From Cudoniella acicularis (taxonomy: Eukaryota > Ascomycota > Leotiomycetes > Helotiales > Helotiaceae), in assembly GCA_013054445.1 (NCBI GenBank), contig JAAMPI010000106.1, positions 1 through 64,000 of the forward strand: DNA of 64,000 bases. Reading direction: 5' to 3'. Below, piece after piece: positions 55,666-64,000 of the stretch; position 1 is the first letter of the stretch; each line of letters begins with the position of its first letter. Below the pieces are notes generated by a model. That model was given only the letters and a program-made list of their open reading frames with translations. It was not told the DNA's origin and made no database searches. Both the position numbers and the translations under genes were made by a program.

Positions 55666-57980
55666 ATGCTCCATGAGATTCTCCTCTCGCTTTCCGGTCA
55701 CCCCTCCCCACTCCTTACCGCCGACCATGATTCCCCAACCCCAATACTCTCCCCACCAGAAAAGGCCCTCCTCTCCTCAATCGCCCACCTGAGTGAACTA
55801 CACTGCAAACTTCTCGCCCATACCAATACAATAGCGTCAAATCATCAATCAAGCATATGCCAGGCTGTAGCTACAGCAATTCGCTCTACACACCTTGCGG
55901 CATTTCAGCGGAAGGTACTGGAGGTTGAAGATGGCATATTAAGGAAGGATGCTGGAAGCGTTGGGGCATACAATATCGTGCCGTTGACAGCAATTGTAGG
56001 CCAGTTTTCGGGATGGACGAGAAGAATGGAGTGGTTCCTAGAGGTGGTTGAAAATATGATGCGGGGTCAAGGAGGAAGGAAGTGCAGTGGGGCCTCGATT
56101 ATTGACTGGTTGTGCAATGCATTGCAAACTGGGTATGTCGATATCGAAGAGGCAGCATTAAGTTTGGTCAGGGTTGGAGAAACAGCATGGCTCAAGCAAG
56201 TTTCGGGTTGGGTTCTATATGGTCGACTTCCGGGATTTGGTAGGGAGGACTTCTTTATTCAGACGGTGGAAGGAAATGTAGAGGTAAGATTAGTAAATTA
56301 CATTAATAGATCGGTAGAGCTGACAATATTTAGGAGTATGAATGTCGAAAAGAATTGCTTCCTGCATTCGTCACACCTGCAACGGCATCCTCACTGCTCT
56401 TCGTTGGAAGATCCTTGAACCATATTCGAGTGAAAGGAATCTCAAGTACAACCTCACCTGAACTCGACCTTCTTTCCTCTCATCTTAAACAGCTATCTAC
56501 CTTGAAATTTCCTATCAATAGTGCCAATTTCTCAAGAGGGATAGCTTCGATTCGCCTCTCGCTATCCCAAACAACACTTCAAAAACTCTTACCTCTGAGC
56601 CGGGTAATAGAGGTGTTGTCTCTGCTTCGGGAATTCTTCTTATTAGGACGTGGAGAATTTGCGATAGCTTTGATCACCGAGGCGGACGAAAAAATCCGTC
56701 AAAGATGGCGCCGATCAGATAATCTGGGGTACGAGAAACGTGACGGCTTGGGCGACATTGTTGTGAAAGAAGGCGAGGTCTCAGCAGTTTTGGCAAGGAC
56801 TTGGGCAGCAATGGGTCTGTTACAAGGGCAAGACGAAGATCAAGATGAAGACGAATTACTGGAACTCGCCAGGGATCTTGTTCAATTGGTCATAACTAAA
56901 TCGACTTCCACTACGCCTTCCAAGCCTACACTGAGTTCGCCCCAGGTTGTTAAAATTGCTACAACGCCTTTCCGGACATTATTGCTCTCGGTGCCAGTCG
57001 CGTTGACGATGCATATTCCATCCCCGATAGACCTGTTTCTTGCACCTTCAGATGTTCAAAGCTACACCAGCATCAATGCCTATCTTTTGTCAATACATAG
57101 AGCGCATCTACGTCTCACAGACATGTGGAAAATCACTTCTCTACGACGAGATCATCCAGCACCCCCAGGTCCACCGTACGGAAGCTCAGCATTCGGCAGA
57201 AACAAAGTTCTTACACTACGACACCGGGCGAAAGAACGATCTGAGGCAATGAGAAGTGTTTGGGCTACAAGCAGCGCGGCAGTTTTCTTTCTAGGAGAAA
57301 CGGAAGCCTACCTTCAAGGCGAAGTTGTGCAAGGGATGTGGGTTGGTTTCAAGAACTGGCTTAATGGGGAGACTGCGTCTAGACCTGGCTCCTCCAAAGC
57401 TCCAGTTGAAGATGACGACGATGATATCTGGATGCAAGCCGGACGAGAGCCAACGACGGTTACAGGCATCAGCCACACCCATGATCCTCAAAGTCTTGCG
57501 GATGCGCATCGGAGATATCTGGCCGCATTAGCAAGTAGTCTGCTTTTGACAACGCCATCATTTACAGACTCTCTCTTTCATCTCCTGCAGCAAGTTGATC
57601 ATCTAGTAGCGCTTGTTCACCGCGTGCATTCCATATGGCAGTCACTAGACCTTGAAGCTGACGAGGGTGTGGTGGATGCCTTTTCCGACTTCCACAAAGA
57701 AGAAAAAGACGTAAAGCAGCAAATGGTTGTCATTGCTGGTCGAGTCAAGGGTGCGATCGAAGAGCTGGTCAAGTGCTTAAGAGAGATTGACCAAGAAAAA
57801 GAAGGCTGGGATAATGGATTTGCGGAACTTGTACTTGGTGATGAAGGAGCGTATGTTCCTGCCAAGGTGGGAAGAGTAGATAGGCTCTTGATGAAGTTGG
57901 ATTTTGGAGGATGGTTTGACCATGGGAAGAAACGGGATGTGGATGATCTCGGTAGCGACATTGACGACGATTTGTTATGA
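55666..57980 (+). CDS. Gamma-tubulin complex component 4 (Spc97/Spc98 family)
   Basis: Two exons, 55666-56283 and 56334-57980, phase 0 join over a 50-bp intron, 754 residues. Signatures: the N-terminal MLHEILLSLSGHPSPLL, the GRIP1-type segment with GWVLYGRLPGFGREDFFIQ, then the C-terminal helical half (SLADAHRRYLAALASSLLLT with FHLLQQVDHLVAL) that contacts gamma-tubulin in this family. The size and the MLHEILL start are those of GCP4 rather than GCP2/3. It would act at spindle pole bodies and microtubule-organising centres as part of the gamma-tubulin ring complex. The tail is short and acidic. The first ATG in frame is used. Confidence 0.88.
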
Positions 57981-58824
57981 GTGATGATGAAATAAATGGA
58001 GATGGGATATACCCGTGGCGTTTGGCTTTTGGCTGGCAGGGGGGTAATGAATGGAAGGTTGCTCATGGTATATATTTTTAGAGCCCGGACTACGATATGA
58101 ACCTCAATGGAAGATCTGACAATTCAAATAGATGTCACTGCTTTTCGGAACTTGAAACTGGAAAACACTTCCGGGAAACATGCCACTGTGTTTCGAGAAG
58201 TGTTCGAAACTGTTCTAGATTTTGTAGGGTCTTTAGAACATGCTTGTAGAACTCATGCCCTACCTTACTTCGTACTCCTAATTCACCCCTCCCAAGAATA
58301 AGGAAAGCTCACTTGAATCGCTTAGCTACGGGCTTAGCTACGGGCTTAGCTACGGGTACTATCATCTTCAAGTGGCATAAAAGAAGGCGAAAACTCGTCT
58401 TCTCTTTAGCTTCGCTTTCTTACAATACTAAACCGAACTACTTCAGTCAGAGCCACCACAAACGGCAATTCTAATAGAGCTATCACAGCTGTCACCAATG
58501 AATAAGCTCTTTTCTAGGCAAGTCTGAAGAACCCGTTTGGTACGATACGACCGGGTTCCAGTTTATGGGCCATCTTGCAACCCTACCGAAACAGCAATAA
58601 CACCAATAAGTCGCCTAGCTTCGCAACACGACTCGAACCTTCAACATTTCTTCCAGAAAGATATCTGGTAAGAGATCAGGAAGGCGGTGGAAGCAACCAG
58701 TCTCGTGCCTGGACTCGCTTAGCAATCCACGCTAGCATATAAGCCGTCTTTCCCTCTCGCCTTGAGGATCAGAATCCTGCAGAACAACCACAACACTTCA
58801 ACATTACTCCACCACCACAAAAAA
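57981..58824. other. Intergenic with a 12-bp tandem repeat
   Basis: Downstream of GCP4 and upstream of the gag fossil. 58321-58356 holds three exact copies of CTTAGCTACGGG. CATATAAG near 58736 could be a TATA element of the retroelement's LTR, but no matching second LTR was found. Confidence 0.45.
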
Positions 58825-59475
58825 ATGACGAACCGCAACCCCAGTCCTTCGAAGAACAAAAGCACAGCAACCCGTCCTCCTATTCCTTCACGATCATCCA
58901 GTTACCATGCTGAAACACAAACCGAGGAACAAATTGACGATGCTGTACAGCATAAAATGTGCTTTAGTTGCTATGAACTCGAGTTGCAGATTAAAGAGCT
59001 GTAAGAGGCACAAGCTGAGCAACAGCAACTACAAACCTCCAGGCTTGACAAAATCGAGGAAACGCTGGCCCAACTTATTGCGAACAGCACTGATCGACAA
59101 CGCGCATCCGATAGCCATCCCCGCGAAACTCCGACGTACGAAAACTCCCACACAGTTCCAACTCTCCAACACAATCCTGAAATTCTGTCACATGAATCGA
59201 GCAGAAACACCTTCCGCTCAGCCAAATTCTCCGATCCTCCTAAATTATCCGATGGGGTCAAACCCCGCTTCGAGCCTTGGGAAACGGGCATAAATCTCAA
59301 ATTTTCCTTCAACACCGACCACTCTGAGGATGAGTTCTCCCGCACGGCATATATCTATTCTTTAACTGAAGGAAATGTGTGAGGCCACTTAACCCCTGGA
59401 TTTGGACGGCAAGCTGACCCGGCTCTTAAATTCAAGAGTGCGGAGCAGATGATGGGTTATTTGAGGGAGGTTTAA
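58825..59475 (+). mobile_element. Fossil gag of a Ty3/gypsy-type LTR retrotransposon
   Basis: From ATG 58825 a Ser/Pro/Lys-rich start leads through a coiled coil (QQQLQTSRLDKIEETLAQLI) to a capsid-type gag core. That core comprises KFSDPPKLSDGVKPRFEPWE, KFSFNTDHSEDEFSRTAYIY, SLTEGN, then FKSAEQMMGYLREV. These are the recurrent landmarks of fungal gypsy gag proteins. The frame is broken by TAA 59002-59004 where Gln is expected (CAA to TAA), a TGA after SLTEGNV, a frame change between blocks, and TAA after YLREV. No protease, reverse transcriptase or integrase follows, so this is an isolated relic. An acidic open frame at 59482-59859 directly after it is of unknown origin. Confidence 0.75.
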
Positions 59476-62400
59476 GGTGATATGAATGAGGGGGTGAGAT
59501 ATGAGGAGGTTGGACGTGAAGAGCTCAAGAAAGATGGTGATTATGAGGACGGTGATGAGGAGGATATGGAGAAATGGCTCGCTGGTATGAAGAATGGGGT
59601 TCCGCCACCTGGTTCATTGAGCTCCTTCGGACCAGGCTTCACTGGCTATTACAGGCCTTTTGGTCCAAATGAGTCAATGAATGTGTGGCATCACGCCACA
59701 TTTTTCTGGTCTCTGAGAACCGACACGCACCGAAAATCAATCAATCATTGCTGCCCTGTCTTAGAGGTGGAGGACCCAGGAAGGGAGGAAGACGAGATGA
59801 CCGCTAGGAAATTTTTCGGGGCCAGAAGGTGGTTCTTTCTGTTAAGGTGTCTAAACTAGCCTAGCTGTCTTTGTGTACAGTGCATTTAGGTTTTTTTTCT
59901 AATGAATCACAAGAATAAGAACAAAATACACGGAACCCTCTCTATAATATTGAAAAAAAAAACTACTTCTATATTTCTAGTATTTTCCTCTTTGAGATGA
60001 GAAAATAAATTATTTCTACGTACAGCCACATGACGAGTTTTCACTTATTTCCATTGTATTCTCTTCTTTCCAGGCCTTTTCTTCTTCAAAGCTCCAAAGC
60101 ATTTCATTTCCTTCTCCTCACCCGAGAGAGACAGAGAAATATACCTACTTATTCCTCCTTATACTTGTGAGGAGCCACCGATCACAGCACAGCATCCTCC
60201 TCTAACATCATACATACCGCCTAACTAACCCAAGTTTTGCTCGTCTTGTTTCATGCGCTGTGATGGGATGGGATGGTGTTTGTTATTTTCAACGAGGAGT
60301 TGGCTGATCGTGCGGGGGACTCATGTCGTGGTAGGAGGGAGAGGCGTTGGAAGTTCTTTTTGTTTTTTCGAAGATGCTAGGAATCGCGGAGGCTGGGGTA
60401 GAGAGGTTGAGATGAGGAACGAGTGAGTCGATAACGGCGTCGAAGAGGAACGTTGGGATGCCCAGAGTGGAGGAGGGTTTCCAGGTATCGGTGGTGGTGT
60501 TGTTTTAACGCTTCTTTTAATGAGGTGAGTTGAACTTTCACACTGCTACCTATATGTTAGATGTTAGATTCAGCGTTTCGAGGTAAGTATTGAGAGGACT
60601 TTGGAGGCTTGTGAAGATGAGTGGAAGAAGTTGGGTAGGTTTGAGACATGCATGTTGTGAAAATATGCAGAGACTAACTGCGACTTTGATTGCTACCTAA
60701 GACAAGAGGAAGCAGAATAGAATAATGACTTTGAATGAGCCTGAGGAGAATACGTTTAAAGTTTTTCAAGAGAAGAGTCTTTGGGGAAAAACCGGTGAAG
60801 GGTAGAAGTTCGATTGGAAGTGGAGATGCGAAAATAACGGTAAAGCGGCAGACTAGATTGAACCTTAGATATGAGTGTTATACGATTAGAATTCTTTTTT
60901 TTTAGTTATCTTGTTGGTTGGGATCCAGAAAGCTGAGACACATTGAAGGCCACTGATAAGATGGTTTTCGTGAAGGTGATGAGATAAACCCAGCGCACTT
61001 CGGATCATCAGATCGTCTGATGTTGAGTGACGAGCCGCGAGCTGCGAGTGTGGATGTTATCAAGTGATAATCATTGGAAAGGGTGAAAATATTCAATGTG
61101 GTAGACTTTGAGACTTCTGTGTCATTTCGAAACAGTCTTATAAGCCAAGAAAACATACTCAGTGAAACAAACACGCGTCGCACAAACCACCTATGCAGGT
61201 ACAGAACAAAATCTCGGAAGATAAAGGATAAGATGACGTGAAAACAAGCTTCGTAACCACAGCTCCGTGTATCAGAAGTTCATGGGGGACGTCAACTACC
61301 CATGGCCCATGGGGGAAAAGCTTAGCTATGCGGCAAGGTGAGGATTAGAAGATCATACACGAGCTCAGCGTCCGTGTTGCGGTAAAAATCTATTGTTAGG
61401 AGTTTCAAACCCGGAATCAGGGATATCGGACGAAAACAGGGGCTGAATCTTGCAGTGACATGGCAATGGGATATCGGACAAGCCAGGCTGAAACAAACAA
61501 ATGATGCAATTAGGGGAAATTGCCGACTGAATGTCTCTTTAGGGCGTTTCTTTTTCCCAGGTGAATGGGTTTGTCGCAGAAAATCACCGCAAGCAGATTA
61601 ATGTTTAAGCGGTCCTTGCGAAATCAGACAAGCCTGCTGAATTGGGACGAAGAGGCGAAAGTTGGATCTGATTGGGAGAGTCGGCTGGCCTTTGAAACTA
61701 CGGGAAGTACCCAACGGTCGAGGCGAGAAACAAGAGGCGACTCAGGCGAGACGGCTGCCAAAAAAAGAGCCCGGAAAGAGGGAAGAAGACACCAGATGCG
61801 AAGAGGCAATTTTGATTCGTTTCTAGCCGGAAGCGCCACGTGTGATCTCGCCCAGAGATATGATAACGTGATGGCGAGATGATCTAACCATCTGATATGC
61901 CTGCGGTTTTCATCTCGTAATCTGAGAATAGCGGCTGGCCGGATATAGGTTGGTGAGAGGCCACCCTAACTAGTCACCGAATGATTTGGCTTTGATTCTG
62001 CATTGGTTTGATGTTGTTGTTGTTGAGGAGAGAAGTGGCTGGGTTGACTCAGGATAGTGACATCTTCCCCCTTGATATGATCTCAGCTGCTTTGACATTG
62101 GCCCCCTTTTCGTTGGAAGATAAGTCCTAGTGAGAGAGTGGGGTTCCTCGTGGTCGCGGTTGTCTAGGCAAAACTAGGGTCTTAGTATAACACTTCGTAG
62201 AATTTTACTTTTAATAATGCTCAAATTACGTTGCATGAAGCTGGAAATGATAGCAAAGATAATTATGACAAGGATTTGTACTATAGGAGAGAAAAAGCCA
62301 AGCTTTCCGAAGATCTGCTGTACTCCTTCCAGGAGAAGGAGCTTATGAGGGGCGTGACGTGACGAGTCCCCTTTCTCGGAGGGTTGGGGCGTAAAACTGC

Positions 62401-64000
62401 AGCGGTAAAAAAAATAACTAGGTCGTGGGATGGTGCAAACTCGGGACCTAGGGCAGTAGCTGGTGGTAGGGTCTCATATTCGCTGGATGAGCATGTTTAA
62501 GTGAACTTGGCACGAGTCCGGACCAATCAGAACGTGGGCAATCATGATTACGCTGGATGCGCAATCTTCGAAGCAAGCGAGCCACTCACAGGTGGCGATT
62601 GGCAATAAATGTGGATAAGGACGATCAGAGAACTGACCGACCAGCTCGAAAGCGCATGGCATGGCATGGCCTGGCTGGACATGGGAAGAGCAAGCTAGGC
62701 AAGGCAAGGCAAGGCAAGGGCGAGGCACCGCAAGCCAAGACTGGAGACAGCAAAAGACTCCCCACAGCTACTGTACTGTCCTGCCTCCTGCCTCGAACCT
62801 CGAGGACTCTCGCCGGGAAAAAGAAAATACGGCGAGAACTGGAAGACGACCCGACTTCATCAACGGCTTTACAAGGTGACCGGGACCAAGGGCCCTTTTG
62901 CCGGGAGGGACCACTATCCACGGCCAATTCTCCGGTATCCAGCCTGCAGCTTCATTTTGCTGGACGGAAAATACAGGACTTTTCAGCTCAGCTCAGTCCA
63001 GCAACGACGAGTCCACGGCCTGCAGTGACTCCAGCGAGTGGACAGAGCAGAGCAATCGGAGCGGACAGGATCACGTCTCATCCATAACCATTCAGTTGCC
63101 TGGATCGCATCATATCAATCTCTGTCTCGGCGACACAAAGACACCCACCACCTTTGGTAATTCTCAAGACCTCTAGTGCCAACCGTCCAGCATCCCGAGA
63201 CTTTCTGGTTGCCGGGTAGAACAGCGTCGAAGGATACCTGAATCATCTGAGCCTGCTGGTTTGCCTCCGTCTCCCCATCATCTCTTGACCTCGACTTTGA
63301 CCTACACCTGCATCTCAACACGCCTCATTCACAACAAAGATCTCGTGGCAAGGCAAGACGAGCCTCCACAGGCAAAGCAAAGAGCCATTTAGTGTTCCGG
63401 GGCAGCTGTTTGAAGCTGTAAGACTCACGCCCGTATCCCTATCTGGCATCTCTACCCAGATCCAAGATCCATACCGACTTCAACACCCAGTAAACCTGCG
63501 GGATCTTGTCTAGATTCATCTGATCCTCACCACCTTATACGGACACCACGTCAATTCGCTAGCTGGAATTATCGTCGTTGGCGGGAAGCTTTCTCCATCT
63601 AATCGGTCCACCTCCACTTCCATCTCCTTAGATCACAAGGTCCAAAAGGTCTGCCGAGTCAACCTTCAGCCACTGATACCGCCTCATATATTCCGACGCC
63701 TGCAAGCCTATTTAATCGCATATCTGATTGTCTTGACTGTCCTGTGGTCTTTCATCCGTCAACATCTAACCCCTGGGTTCTTCACCCCTCATTCATCCCA
63801 GACCCTCCCTCCTATCCTGAAACACATACATACTCGAGAGCCGCCACTGGTCAGCACTCGCCTCTCAAGTCGCCCCTCAATCTCTAGGTCAAGGCTAGTT
63901 CGCTGCCTCATCCGAATCGTTGCGTCAAGCCAGAAATCATTCTATGAAACATCCGCAGATCCCCAACGGCCTTTGATCTTTTTATACTCTCTATAGTAAC
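59476..64000. other. No supported gene; right end may be leader of a gene beyond the window
   Basis: 4.5 kb with no recognisable domain. 62700-62720 has a GGCAA microsatellite. From about 63090 the plus strand is CT-rich with many TC/CATC stretches, the usual look of a long fungal 5' leader, and no exon is completed before the window ends. Open frames at 61565-61882 and 62557-63087 are low-complexity and unsupported. Confidence 0.4.

Noticed and set aside
58555..58600. Short hairpin-like GAACCCG...CGGGTTC upstream of the gag relic
   Set aside because: Seven-base stems at short distance are common by chance and no second copy was seen.
61565..61882. 105-codon basic frame
   Set aside because: Arg/Lys/Glu low complexity, no splice or family support.
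62557..63087. 176-codon frame over the GGCAA repeat
   Set aside because: Driven by microsatellite and low complexity; looks like leader sequence.
1..64000. tRNA, rRNA, CRISPR or bacterial-type operon features
   Set aside because: I looked for cloverleaf-like and spaced-repeat patterns and saw none that I could support; the gene structure is eukaryotic.

Overview
The window looks like nuclear DNA of a filamentous ascomycete (Pezizomycotina). Most introns are 44-101 bp with GT..AG ends and CTAAC/CTGAC-like branch sites. Conserved eukaryotic housekeeping genes are interspersed with HET, F-box and BTB genes and a Ty3/gypsy gag fossil. The gene content and the RIP-like decay suggest a member of the Leotiomycetes, but that placement is inference.

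Layout. 0-5 kb: a TTC1-like TPR protein, a small repeat-built membrane protein, an XAP5/FAM50 splicing factor and a wrecked hemerythrin-domain gene. 6-8.4 kb: a 708-residue unrecognised nuclear-type protein, followed by about 6 kb without convincing genes. 14.8-23.1 kb: a dense core block with FIP1 (mRNA 3' end processing) head-to-head with a NUP49-type FG nucleoporin, a ZIP2/SHOC1-like protein and a WRAP53/TCAB1-like WD40 protein. 23.7-33.7 kb: an accessory island with three diverged copies of one BTB-domain gene, an F-box gene and a HET gene, every one interrupted. 34.4-45.5 kb: a PQ-loop transporter, a putative secreted protein, a spliced unknown gene, the seven-exon Golgi protein TVP15, a small single-span protein and a peroxisomal D-amino-acid oxidase. 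46-51 kb: a frameshifted unknown gene and an OTU deubiquitinase. 55.6-58 kb: gamma-tubulin complex component GCP4. 58.8-59.5 kb: gag fossil. The last 4.5 kb shows no supported gene and may be the leader of a gene beyond the window.

Two kinds of damage should be kept apart. (1) Clean one-base indels, mostly in mononucleotide runs, inside otherwise intact conserved genes (XAP5, D-amino-acid oxidase, the small membrane protein). These look like sequencing or assembly error, and in the oxidase the corrected frame ends in a textbook SKL peroxisomal signal. (2) In-frame stops of the CpA-to-TpA or TGG-to-TGA/TAA kind in the HET, F-box, BTB, hemerythrin and gag sequences. These look like genuine decay, possibly repeat-induced point mutation.

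The core genes do not form one pathway; they are ordinary fungal neighbours. The accessory island is the most unusual part: two classes of ubiquitin-ligase adaptor families (BTB, F-box) lie beside an allorecognition-type HET gene. Splice coordinates were worked out by hand from reading frame, splice consensus and remembered family signatures; no alignment was run.
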